Program-made: the position numbers and the translations under genes
Source of the DNA: Acidobacteriota bacterium
GTDB taxonomy: Bacteria; Acidobacteriota; Blastocatellia; UBA7656
DNA length: 64,000 bases
NCBI GenBank assembly: GCA_016201275.1
Contig: JACQDB010000133.1
Coordinates: 1-64,000, forward strand
Direction of reading: 5' to 3'
In this document: positions 39,601 through 47,600 of the stretch, one piece after another
Layout of the letters: every line of letters starts with the position of its first letter
Numbering within the stretch: the stretch's first letter is position 1
Notes under the pieces: model-generated
Told to the model about the DNA's origin: nothing
Seen by the model: only the letters and a program-made list of their open reading frames with translations
Databases searched by the model: none

Positions 39601-40157
39601 AGGCTGGGACCTGCGAAATCGAAAGTGTAGGAAATCCTGCCCGACAAAATACTGCGAGCCGTCCCGGTTGCCACATAGAGGTCTATTTCCGAGCGGTCGC
39701 GCAGGTGATATTGGATGTCTTCATAGTCTGTTGTACAAGCACCTATGAACACACCTGTATTCGTACCAGCTAACAGATGCGGCGGGATGCCAGCGTCTTC
39801 AAAAGCTTCCCAGGTCACTTCCAGCAACAATCTCTGCTGCGGGTCTAATTTGAGCGCCTCGCGAGGAGATATGCCGAAGAAAGAAGCGTCGAACTCTTCG
39901 AAGTGATTGAGAAAACCGCCCTCCCGATTGCTGATTTTGCCGGGTGTTCCCGGTCTTGAATCATATACAGCCTCAACATCGAAACGGTTTGCAGGAAGCT
40001 TGCCGATGGCATCAACACCATCACGAAGCAACTCCCAGAAGGCTTGTGGGCCGTTAGCCCCCGGGAAGCGACAGCCGATACCTATGAGGGCTATGGGCTC
40101 TTGATTAGCCAAATGATTCTTCTTTTCTGCTGCTATATGGAGAGTTCCAGCAAACAT
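33624..40157 (-). CDS. Type I modular PKS: KS-AT-DH-ER-KR-ACP (fully reducing)
   Basis: DTACSSSLVAVH (KS), GQSMGEVAAA (AT), DHCVQGAVVIPAAAYLEM (DH), LLIHSATGGVGLAAI (ER), TGGLGGLGLVIAKW...LFSSAATLLGSAGQGNYTAANTF (KR), FGLDSLMALE (ACP). RBS AAGGAAA before ATG at 40157. Confidence 0.96.
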   Translation of the reverse strand: MFAGTLHIAAEKKNHLANQEPIALIGIGCRFPGANGPQAFWELLRDGVDAIGKLPANRFDVEAVYDSRPGTPGKISNREGGFLNHFEEFDASFFGISPREALKLDPQQRLLLEVTWEAFEDAGIPPHLLAGTNTGVFIGACTTDYEDIQYHLRDRSEIDLYVATGTARSILSGRISYTFDFAGPSLTVDTACSSSLVAVHLACQSLWSGESSLAISGGVNLVLLPELSMPFSRASMLATDGRCKFADAQANGFTRSDGAAVVLLKPLAQAQADGDPIYAAILGSAINNDGRSSGLLATPSRYGQEAVLRQAYRKAGVCPGTVGYVEVHGTGTSVGDPVEINSLGAVLAEGRPPNSPCLLGSVKTNIGHTEGAAGIAGLIKTALCLKNKAIPPSLHFNEPNPAIPWPQLPVQVSRQLTPWPSASTPAIAGVSAFGLSATNAHVVMREAPASSSPKAEEGTEGGAQLLPLSAHNSQALEDLARAYLAFGQATDSRLSDISYNAGVRRTHHEYRLAAVASSRQELCKQLQAFLDKESNPNLAYGHPPALDKRKLAFVFPGQGGQWLGMGRQLMQQEPVFQQALEDCDKVFRHYVNWSLIEELTADPSTSQLHEIDVVQPCLFAIQVALATLWRHWGIEPDVVIGQSMGEVAAAQVAGILSLEDAAQIICRRSLLLKRVSGQGGMAVVGLSFEETQEFLLDYQQHLSVAVSSSPTSTVISGDSEALQKAMTVLQQREIFCQFVKVDVASHSPQMDMLREDLLEALAGLNPQIPSIAFCSTVTGVEMREPFLDGQYWVNNLRQPVLFAKAIEQVLESGCHLFLEVSPHPLLAAPIQQTARRLAQDITVLPSLRSQEDERALMLGSAAALYTAGYSLNWNKLCEQTAQCVPLPTYRWQKQTFWLGAEPTSHNSRTRSSEHLLSGQMLESAADPQTGIWDFDVSSEAFPFLQDHCVQGAVVIPAAAYLEMALVAGRSLYPEANLFLERVEFKQALVLEEEPGRLQLVISSRNSERAKFEIFSRPPDAEPHSWMLHATGMLRVVATQQPPLYNAGEAIFARPHQRLTQTQHYDLLARMGLEYGACFQGVEQLWQGDKEALGVVKLPDALGEKIAGYDLHPAFLDSCFQVLAAALPDSLRQPHLPVGLDALQIYKRPKANAKAYASLRNPSGRSGEVLKGDLVVFDEEGEILLEVKGLSIKPLTPKAQGLEDSKRLEQLLYTIQWQVTEPLKAPPLRQENSGTWVIFADQGGTGQKLIKRLEAIGEDCITVSAGEQYARIGPKHYRIQAQSCEDYERLFDDCLQSRSQTCRGIVHLWSLDVPTTAHLPKELPEACHEMGWGSTLLLVQRLAARPLGKAPRLWLVTNAAQSITGEESLSVAQSPLWGLGSVIAQEFADLRCSLIDLGDKGEAEMTLLGDELLADDEAEQIALRGETRYVARLLPHSLCDSPAYEKETAGKGQAFRLEVTTPGLLDSLVLRQTLRQQPAQGELEIEVQALGLNFRDVMLSMGVLPSAPEVKEDFGWECSGKVVAIGEGIEGFSIGDEVYGIAHPCFGAYAKMLACLALHKPQHLSFEQAATIPLTLLTAYYSLHHIGRLQSGERLLIHSATGGVGLAAIRMAQQQGAEIFATAGSQQKRDYLKALGIHHVFDSRSLDFVEEIKQATDGVGLDMILNSLAGEAIPAGLSLLRTGGRFIELGRRDIYQNAKLGLQPFQNNLAFFAVDLASLIRQNPSQMGFLLRQAISCFEQQGGSPYPLQIFSIAEAAEGFRTMAQASHIGKIALRVGGEKVQIAPALTQEIKLNSNGTYLITGGLGGLGLVIAKWMIERGAQHLVLLSRSAGSAAAQEAVEAMRQSADVRVVKADVSKHQEIAQILTQIEQQMPPLRGVVHAAGLLDDGILLQQQRSRFLKVMAPKIAGAWNLHTLTLDASLDFFVLFSSAATLLGSAGQGNYTAANTFLDCLAHYRKSQGLPAISIDWGPWAEVGLAAEGKRSQRLAQKGINSMTPLEGVTVFERLLNASRPQIAVVNFNLEPWSHSLAGSRRAAFFSEIVSARHQPEPAKESAEAALTREALLAALEPERKKLLQEYLNRLLIRVLGFGKLGVHRLDADLPINRFGLDSLMALEVKTRLETDLGITIPILRILKGTSITRLIAYALEQLPGAAHLTEHHLPPTTAVAGRQWEEFSL

Positions 40158-40475
40158 ATCATTTCCTTTTTGAAATTGGGTAAGCAATTTTGGGCAGGTT
40201 ACTACCCTGTGACGCCAACGCTTTGGCGACCGCTTCAGGTTAAAATAACCTCTGTATTTTGTTGTTGCTCGCTTGCAAAGGAAATGTGTGGCGCTGACTT
40301 TGTGCCGATTTGTGGCAAGCTAAAGCAGCGCCAACATCCTTGTTTGTCTGACTTCAAAAGATCGCAGAGAGCGTTTTCCACACGACTTCAGCTTTCTGAA
40401 AGTGTGATTTTGTCGAGCCTCGTTTGCACCAATTTGCCAACCACTCGGATGCTTATGTGGCTTTGGTTGCCAAGT

Positions 40476-41018
40476 TCAGGCAGAGTAACTGGCTTCGCCA
40501 AGCTTTTCGACTATGGTGCGTTCAATCTGAAGTCTAGCCTGATAGTTAATCGTATTCAGTAGAACTACGACTCGATCCGAATCTTTCATTTCGCGTTCCA
40601 GAACGCCTGTGAAGTCTTTCCAGACACCGCTTTTGATTAAAACTATATCGCCGGGGTGCAAGTCAGAGCCGATTTTCACAAACCCGTCCTCGCCGATTCG
40701 CGACTGAATCAGCTCGATAATCTCCTGATCCACTTCTACAGGCCTAGTTCCGAAACTAATAATGCCTTGTACGCCTCTTGTGTAGCGTACTTTGTGATAC
40801 ATACTTTCTATATGAAAGCGAGCAAAAAGATAGCGGGAAAACAACGGTTTGGCAGTATATTGGCGCACGCCTGAAAATTCGTTCACGCGATACGTGCGGA
40901 TTTGCGGATAAAAGGTTTCAACATTCCAAGCTCGCAGATTGCTGTTGGTACGTTCCTCTTGCCTCGGGTTGGTATGAATCAGAAACCAACTCTGTTTCTC
41001 ATTGGCAGTGTAAGTCAT
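40476..41018 (-). CDS. NusG-like specialised transcription antiterminator (NGN + KOW)
   Basis: SWFLIHTNPRQEERTNSNLRAWNVETFYPQIR...PLFSRYLFARF (NGN) and HPGDIVLIKSGVWKDFTGVLERE (KOW). RBS AGGAGG 5 nt before the ATG at 41018. Confidence 0.88.
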   Translation of the reverse strand: MTYTANEKQSWFLIHTNPRQEERTNSNLRAWNVETFYPQIRTYRVNEFSGVRQYTAKPLFSRYLFARFHIESMYHKVRYTRGVQGIISFGTRPVEVDQEIIELIQSRIGEDGFVKIGSDLHPGDIVLIKSGVWKDFTGVLEREMKDSDRVVVLLNTINYQARLQIERTIVEKLGEASYSA

Positions 41019-41439
41019 ATGGTTCCTCCTATCCTGACTCTCCAACGAATAAAGGAGCTTGCTCGGTGGCTTCGCTGCTTTTGCGAATCGTTTGCTTCGA
41101 GCCTTCTTGATTTCGAGGGGATGATAGCCGGGCCTCAGCAGGCAAGTCTTTATAGCGACTTGATTTCTATATTAAATATTATTCAAAATGGTTTTAAGAA
41201 TTTTTTAAAGACTCTGTTCTATGTACAACTCACTTTCCTTGAAGTATTGTAAGAAGAACTCTATCAGCAGAAGGCAATCCGATAGCGTTTCTGTGTACAA
41301 CTCTCTATTGTAAGGGCGGCTTCTCTGCGAAATGTGGCCACAGGCGAGATGGAGAGGATTTTGATAGCACTTAGCTCGACTTTATCCATCACGCGGCGTA
41401 GCAAAGTGTATGAATGAATAAATCAAACAATGCTTGTGA

Positions 41440-42000
41440 GATTTTAATTACTTCACTGATGTTACGCAGTGAAAAGAAACGGAGAAGGCTTGACTGCGTT
41501 TGGTCCCGTAGGGACGGGCGAAAATAGCCCAGCGATTGATCACTGGGAGCAAGCACAGGCAAGCCATTGGAGTTCCTTGGGGACGACTGTAGGCTCTCAC
41601 CTGAGCTAATCATTATGATGATTAGCAAGATGGCAAGCCATTGGAGTTCCTTGGGGACGACTGTAGGCTCCTCAGTCGTCCCTGCGGGACTTCGGCAAAT
41701 TCTTCTTTATCCTTTCCAGCCATCAATCGCCGGGCTATTTTATGATCTTTGAAAACATAATCGTACAACCTTAGCCTGCGGAGCAGACGATAGCATAAAG
41801 CCCAGGGTGAAGCGTAGCGCAACCCTGGGTACCGCAATGCCCAAACCTCTCTAGCCCGCGAAGCGGGTGATAGCCAACGGTCTGTCGCCCGCTTCGCAGG
41901 CTCGGAAACTCTGCAACCACGGCATACCCCGCGCTTTCGCCTTGTTATTACCCAAATTTTGACAAAATATTGTAGTTGCGTTTTGATCTTTAAGAATAAT
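41440..42000. repeat. REP/BIME-like cluster of palindromic intergenic repeats, including a 39-nt direct repeat
   Basis: Exact 39-mer ggcaagccattggagttccttggggacgactgtaggctc at 41558-41596 and 41632-41670; hairpins gtcccgtagggac, cccag..ctggg, gctaatcat-tatg-atgattagc, cagtcgtc/gacgactg, cccagggt..accctggg. Confidence 0.75.
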
Positions 42001-42005
42001 GAGTA

Positions 42006-43109
42006 TTAGGACTTACGCACAAAATATTCTTTGAAATGACAGCGGTCGTGGAAATTGAGTAAAGTCATAGTTATGACTCAACAACCAAGAGCTGTGACGC
42101 GCCTCGACTATTGTCAGTATTTGCTCGGTAGTCAAATCAATTACACCCTGACCAACTTTGCTGAGCACTGCGAGCAGTTTTCTCGCCATGCCATCAATCG
42201 CTATCTTGCCAATGACTGCATTGAGCCGCGCTTGCTGTGGGAACCAGTTTGCCCACACCTCGTGCTGAGTGCCGAGGGCTATATCGTCTTCGATGACACG
42301 GTCTTGGATAAGAACTACTCCTTCAAGATTGACCTGGTGCGCCGCCAATACAGTGGCAATGCCCACGACATCATCAAAGGCATCGGCGTCGTCACCTGCG
42401 TTTATATCAACGCCCAGACCAACCAATTTTGGGTCATTGATTATCGCATTTATGACCCCGATGGCGATGGCAAAACGAAGCTTGATCAGTTGCAAGAGAT
42501 GTTGACCAACGCCATTAAACACAAGGAGTTGGCCTTTCGCACGGTGTTGATGGACACCTGGTATGCGACCAAAGATGTGATGTTGTTGATCAAAAGGATG
42601 GAGAAGATTTACTACTGTCGGCTCAAAGATAATCGTCAAGTCGATGACTCGTTGGCGACCAAACCCTATCAAAGGGTCGACCGCTTGAGGTGGAGTGAAA
42701 GTGAGCAGGCAGGCGGCAAGCTCCTCAAGATCAAAGGCTTTCCTAGAGACCACAAGGTGAAATGTTTCCGAGTCGTGCTTTCTACCAAGCGCACGGATTA
42801 TGTCGCGACCAATGACCATAGCGCAAGGCTCGACGACAGCAGCACAAGAGGCGTGTGGCTGGCGTTGGAAGATTGAGCAATTTCACCGCGAGGCGAAACA
42901 AGTAATTGGGATCGAAGGCTGTCAGTGTCGCAAGGCGCGAATCGTGAGAAATCATATTGGCTGTGCGATGCTGGTGTGGGTACGCTTGAAACAAGTGGCG
43001 GAGGAGACCAAACAAACGATTTACCAAGTAAAATTTGGCTTGTTGTCGGAGTATTTGCGTCAGCATCTAAAATCTCCAGCAGTCAAAATGTTTCTTGCGT
43101 AAGTCCTAA
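42006..43109 (+). mobile_element. Insertion sequence with DDE transposase (IS701/IS4-like), about 1.1 kb
   Basis: Perfect 14-bp terminal inverted repeats ttaggacttacgca (42006-42019) and tgcgtaagtcctaa (43096-43109) around the transposase reading frames. Confidence 0.85.
42055..43102 (+). pseudogene. IS701/IS4-like transposase, apparently frameshifted
   Basis: N-terminal part in 42055..42876 (YIVFDDTVLDKNYSFKIDLVRRQYSGNAHDIIKGIGVV); catalytic C-terminal part GWRWKIEQFHREAKQVIGIEGCQCRKARIVRNHIG in the +1 frame (42800..43102). Switch near 42830. Confidence 0.75.
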
Positions 43110-43139
43110 GTATAAAGGAAATAACGAATCATTTCATCC

Positions 43140-44591
43140 TTGTATGAACAAACGCCACAGGAATGGGCGGAGCGTCATTTTGGAGGTGTGGAGTTGGGCG
43201 ATAGCAGACGTGATCAGCGAGTTGTAACCATTGCGGCGGCGATGGCAGCGACGCCGGACAAGACTTTGCCGCAATTGTTTGCCCATACCTACGATTTGAA
43301 AGCTGCTTATAATCTTTTCCAGCACCCAGAAGCAACTCCCGATAATCTGCAAGCCTACCATCGGGAGGCGGTCTTTGAACAACTCCAGCAGCCAGGAGGC
43401 TATCTGCTCCTGGAGGACACCAGTGAACTGAGTTGGGCAGGCAACCAACCAAGAAGCGGCTTGGGTCCCATCGGCAGCGGAGCCAGCGGCTTACAAGGCT
43501 TTCATTTACATTCGACCTTGGCAGTGCGCTGGTCGATGAAGGCGTCTAAGTTCGACCACCAAGCGCTGCCCGTAAAGCGTAGTGCTGTCGAGGTCATCGG
43601 CTTGGCAGATCAGCACTACCACATCGGTCAGCCGCGTCCAGCGGGCGAAAAGGCCAAGGATTCCAAGGTGCGTCAGCAACGTCAGCGCGAATCGCAATGG
43701 TGGGAAGAAACGACGCAGCGACTCGCAGAGGCTCCCGAAGCCAACCATATTGAATGGCTCCGGGTCGCAGATCGGGGAGCCGACATCTATGAGTTTTTGC
43801 GAAGTTGTCAGGAGTATGGTCACGGGTTTGTGGTGCGAGCAGCACAAGACCGCTTGTTGAGTGATGAGCAAGGGCGAGACAAATGCGGGCGCTTGATGGC
43901 AAGCTTGCAGCAGGAAGCATCGGTCGGCGAGTTCGATTTGGAGTTGCGTTCGCGAGGCGGGCGAGCCGCCCGCGTGGCGCACCTCAAGATCAGCCTCCAA
44001 GCGGTGTATTTGCGTGCCCCGCAGCGTCCCGGCAAAAGCGCCGGACAGTTGCCGCCAGTGCGCTGTTATGCTCTGCGGGTGTGGGAAGAGGAGCCGCCTA
44101 GCAATGACGAGAAACTGGAGTGGATCCTGCTGACCAATCTTGCGGTGACGAATTTCTGTGAAGCGTTGGAAGTGGTATTGATCTATGCGACACGCTGGCT
44201 GATCGAAGAATTTCATAAAGCGCTCAAAAGTGGCACGAAAGCCGAAGACTTGCAGTTAGAAAGCGCTGAAGGGTTGTTTGCCGCCATAGTCATCAAAAGC
44301 GTAGTGGCGCTACGCTTGCTTGAATTGCGCGAACGAGTGCGCCAGGAGCCGGGAGCGGCGGTCAGCGAGTCGGGGTTGTCAGAGATCGAAGTCGAGGTAT
44401 TGCAAGCCGCGACAGGTCGAAAGATCAAGACGGTTAAAGAAGTGGCTTTAGCGATTGGACGATTAGGAGGACACTTGAACCGCAAAGCCGATGGGATGCC
44501 AGGATGGCAAAGTTTGTGGCGCGGAATGGCCAAGTTAACCACCTTGGTTGAGGGTGTGCGACTGGCTATGAAATTGAAAAAAATTGAGTAA
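43140..44591 (+). CDS. IS4-family (Tn5/IS50-like) transposase, intact
   Basis: EWAERHFGGVELGDSRRDQRVVTIAAAMAATPDKTLPQLFAHTYDLKAAYNLF (Tn5-like N-terminus); YATRWLIEEFHKALK fits Y-(2)-R-(3)-E-(6)-K. Confidence 0.9.
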   Translation: MYEQTPQEWAERHFGGVELGDSRRDQRVVTIAAAMAATPDKTLPQLFAHTYDLKAAYNLFQHPEATPDNLQAYHREAVFEQLQQPGGYLLLEDTSELSWAGNQPRSGLGPIGSGASGLQGFHLHSTLAVRWSMKASKFDHQALPVKRSAVEVIGLADQHYHIGQPRPAGEKAKDSKVRQQRQRESQWWEETTQRLAEAPEANHIEWLRVADRGADIYEFLRSCQEYGHGFVVRAAQDRLLSDEQGRDKCGRLMASLQQEASVGEFDLELRSRGGRAARVAHLKISLQAVYLRAPQRPGKSAGQLPPVRCYALRVWEEEPPSNDEKLEWILLTNLAVTNFCEALEVVLIYATRWLIEEFHKALKSGTKAEDLQLESAEGLFAAIVIKSVVALRLLELRERVRQEPGAAVSESGLSEIEVEVLQAATGRKIKTVKEVALAIGRLGGHLNRKADGMPGWQSLWRGMAKLTTLVEGVRLAMKLKKIE

Positions 44592-44812
44592 TGACAAGCG
44601 CTTTCGCACGGGGCTTTATGCTTGCGCCCGCCTTCGCCGCTTATCAGATTATTTTTCAAAGATCATAAAATGCCCCTGACGGGGCAAAACAGAGTCAAGC
44701 GATTTTCTAACCTCTCATCTGCGTAACATCAGTTACTTCAACCTCTGAACTGGATATTGAAAATGGCACCTGCTTCACAAATAATTCCTTTCTAAAGCAA
44801 TGGCATCAGCAA

Positions 44813-45367
44813 ATGTCGGTTGCTTCTTGCTGTACCATGCCGCTGTTGGCAGCCATTGTTAAGTCTCATTGGTTACCAATGGATGAAGATCTCTGGGAGG
44901 TTGAAAACTATGCTGACTTCCTGACAATACGGCGCGAGTTATCAGCCAAAGCTGCGAACGATTTCCTGGACAGCCTGCTTGCGGGAAATGCCCCACAACC
45001 AGCGATAGCAACATCCATCCTCGACCATCAAGTTGTCATCGGCAATATAGAAAGCGAAGAGGAAGAACAGATTCTGCGCGAGTGTAACGCCTGGATCGTA
45101 CAAAACGGATTACCTGAAGGCGAATTGATGTATGAATTGACAGATCCAGAGACTGGCAAGCCATTGGCAATTCTAGACCTCGCATGGGCGAATGGATTGC
45201 AGGAAGGATACAGCCAACCCGTAGCTTTACTGCTTGATGAGAGTTTGGAAATCGAAGAAGTGGTAAATAAATCAGGCTATCGTTTCTTCACCAATGCAGA
45301 TGAGTTCAAAGAGTATGTGCGAAAAAAAATCCTGGCTATGGAGCCAGCCTTGAATTCATCAGTTTAG
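44813..45367 (+). CDS. Hypothetical protein
   Basis: Intact 184-aa ORF, acidic composition; no family recognised; start uncertain. Confidence 0.5.
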   Translation: MSVASCCTMPLLAAIVKSHWLPMDEDLWEVENYADFLTIRRELSAKAANDFLDSLLAGNAPQPAIATSILDHQVVIGNIESEEEEQILRECNAWIVQNGLPEGELMYELTDPETGKPLAILDLAWANGLQEGYSQPVALLLDESLEIEEVVNKSGYRFFTNADEFKEYVRKKILAMEPALNSSV

Positions 45368-45640
45368 ATGAATCTGGGAATGACCAAACCATGAGAAATG
45401 TGTTCCGCTTCTTCCGAGTTACCTACAATTGTCATTTTTGGCAATTGCCTAATTCTCACAAATAAATTATTTATCGTTGCTATTGCCAATTCTGACAACC
45501 AGTTTCGCCAACTTTGGCGATAAGGATGATGGGGAGTAGTGGGCGAGAAACGAGTTTAAGGGTACAACGAATTCTGTCGCTGAAGTGGTTTTTCGGTAGG
45601 CTAATCGTTTGATTTTTGTCCTGTTGAGCGCTTGGCTCAA

Positions 45641-46142
45641 TCATCCGCCGCGTTCTGCCGGGTCTTTGACTTTGTCAATGATGGTGCAGTTATGAAACCA
45701 CGGAGTTTGTCCAGCAGTTTGCTGCACAAATTGCTCGTCGGAGTAAGCTTCTGCCAGAGCGCGCATATAAAGCAAGTTCGTCCGCGAGAAGCCTTGCATT
45801 TCAGGGAAAGCGATTTTCAGGTCTTTGGCGAGGCGGTCAATGACTTTCGCGCCCCAGCCCTGCTGCTTCTGGCGGCTGAGAATGTCGCGTCCAATCTGCC
45901 AGTAAAGCAAGACCAACTCGCGATTAACCGCCAGAGCAGCAAGGCTGGGGCGCTTGAATGCGCGATTTCAAGTCGCGAAGAAAATCTTCATAGCCCGAAA
46001 GAGGATGCTCAATCGCTGCCTTAACCACAGCCGTCTTCGGGGTCCTGGTTGCGGCTTTTGTTTTGCGTGATTTTGCCATCGGTCTTATCAAACTCTTCAA
46101 AAGTGCGTTGAACTTTATAGCTGCTGAAGCAACTTGGTTCAA
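45641..46142 (-). pseudogene. Truncated and frameshifted DUF1016/YhcG-type PDDEXK nuclease remnant
   Basis: ORF 45924..46142 (HPLSGYEDFLRDLKSRI) and ORF 45641..45916 (LLYWQIGRDILSRQKQQGWGAKVIDRLAKDLKIAFPEMQGFSRTNLLYMRALAEAY) are successive pieces of the DUF1016 N-terminal domain; the catalytic C-terminus is absent. Confidence 0.75.
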
Positions 46143-46220
46143 GATTTTTTCAGTCGTGCAAGAAAGAACTCAGCCTTCCTTGCACGACTGCTTGACGCTT
46201 CAAGACCTGATCCCCCGTTT

Positions 46221-47600
46221 CTACTTTTTCGGCAGAAGCCCCTGCGGCAGAGGCGGCGGCGGAGGCGGGTCTCGCGGTTTTGGCTTCGGTGGTTTGCGAT
46301 CCGCGAGGTTCTCTATTGCAATCTCTTTTGGACAGCGATGTTTGTTGAGCGCCTGCGGTTTTTCTTCAAAGCGCAGACGGTCAAGAATGATTGGCGACAA
46401 GGAGGTCGCCAGCAACAGCAATTTCTTCGGATTCAATTGGCGAATCTCTTGTGGTTTCATCAAACGACGCTCATAAAAATGCTCGCTTTCCGTCACGCTC
46501 GTCTGGGGCGAAAAGAGGCCTCCCTGCCGGCTGTAGGATTTCTTCTTCTCTCGATGCGTGTACTCACCCATAGCGCGAGAGAGGCGTTCCGCCATCTCCC
46601 CTTCCAAGCCGCCCATCACAATCTTACTGTTGAAGTTATCGTAAATGATCTCGGCTTCCGCCTTGCCGTACAGTACCTCTAACTGGCTGTGAGATTGCAA
46701 CCCTGCGATGATGGTAATATCTCGCCCTCTCAACAAGGTGATGTCTTTTTCAAAATCGTTCAATCTACCGATATTGCCGAACTCGTCGAAGAAGAGATTC
46801 ACCGGCACATTGCCTTCGGCGCGTTTGAGTACGCTGAGCATCAGATTGAAAAAGACTGCCGTGAGTTGCTGCAATCGGGTCACGTCATCTTCTTCCAAGC
46901 ACCAGTAGATTTGTGTGGGAACCCTTCGCAAAACCGAAAAGTCGAAGGCTTCTTTAGTGCTGCTGGTAAAGCGTCGAATCTTCTCGTTATCCAGCCATTT
47001 CAGCTTCTGTTTGACGCCGCTCTTAGCTCCCGTCCGGTAATGTTCTGTGCCTTCGATGTAGGGGCGCGCTTCTCTGCGAACCGTGGCAACCGGCGAAGCC
47101 GTAAGGATTTTTGACAGCACCTGATGATCGGCACAGATCAACTCATAGACAAAGGTCAGCACCGGCGTTTCCGAATGCGCCGCGTGAATGAGCAGAACCT
47201 TGAGCAATTGGCGCTCAGCGTTTTCCCAATAAACATCGCCATGGCGTTTGCCTTGCGCGTAGATGATCGCATCGGTAAGGCGATCCGCAATCGCTGTGTC
47301 CTTGCAAAACGGCACAAAGTTGAAGGACATGCTGTTATCCGGGTCGCTCGGCGCAAAGCGAATTGCATTGGCTTGCTTTGCTGCGGTGTGCGACCACAAT
47401 TCGCTTTTTGGGTCAGTCGCAACGAATGAAGTCTGGCGGTTGTAATAACAGTTAATCAGGAAAATGGAGCGGGATTTGCCGCTGCCACTCGGTCCCAAAA
47501 CCAGCAGATGGCGAAGCGCCGTCCAGCGATCCAGCACCAGGAAACGCTCGTACAATAGGGGAATGCCGACGTAGTGACCGATCACAACCTCCCCTGGCAC
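46221..47600 (-). CDS. VirD4/TraG-family type IV coupling protein (main part)
   Basis: Walker A HLLVLGPSGSGKS; VNLFFDEFGNIGRLNDFEKDITLLRGRDITIIAGLQSHSQL (Walker B region), TraG/TraD-like. Confidence 0.88.
   Translation of the reverse strand: MPGEVVIGHYVGIPLLYERFLVLDRWTALRHLLVLGPSGSGKSRSIFLINCYYNRQTSFVATDPKSELWSHTAAKQANAIRFAPSDPDNSMSFNFVPFCKDTAIADRLTDAIIYAQGKRHGDVYWENAERQLLKVLLIHAAHSETPVLTFVYELICADHQVLSKILTASPVATVRREARPYIEGTEHYRTGAKSGVKQKLKWLDNEKIRRFTSSTKEAFDFSVLRRVPTQIYWCLEEDDVTRLQQLTAVFFNLMLSVLKRAEGNVPVNLFFDEFGNIGRLNDFEKDITLLRGRDITIIAGLQSHSQLEVLYGKAEAEIIYDNFNSKIVMGGLEGEMAERLSRAMGEYTHREKKKSYSRQGGLFSPQTSVTESEHFYERRLMKPQEIRQLNPKKLLLLATSLSPIILDRLRFEEKPQALNKHRCPKEIAIENLADRKPPKPKPRDPPPPPPLPQGLLPKK

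Noticed and set aside
41558-41670. CRISPR array
   Set aside because: Only two copies of a 39-mer with a spacer that is itself palindromic; no cas genes. Better explained as REP-like repeats. No other array-like periodicity seen in the window.
42013-44216. Minus-strand ORFs of 268 aa (42013..42819) and 236 aa (43506..44216)
   Set aside because: Antisense to the two transposase genes, which have clear DDE-family motifs.
43110-44680. Defined ends and target duplication for the intact IS4-like element
   Set aside because: I could not find convincing terminal inverted repeats or a TSD directly flanking the ORF, so only the CDS is reported.
46134-46682. Plus-strand 182-aa ORF
   Set aside because: Antisense to the VirD4-like coupling protein and without recognisable domain.
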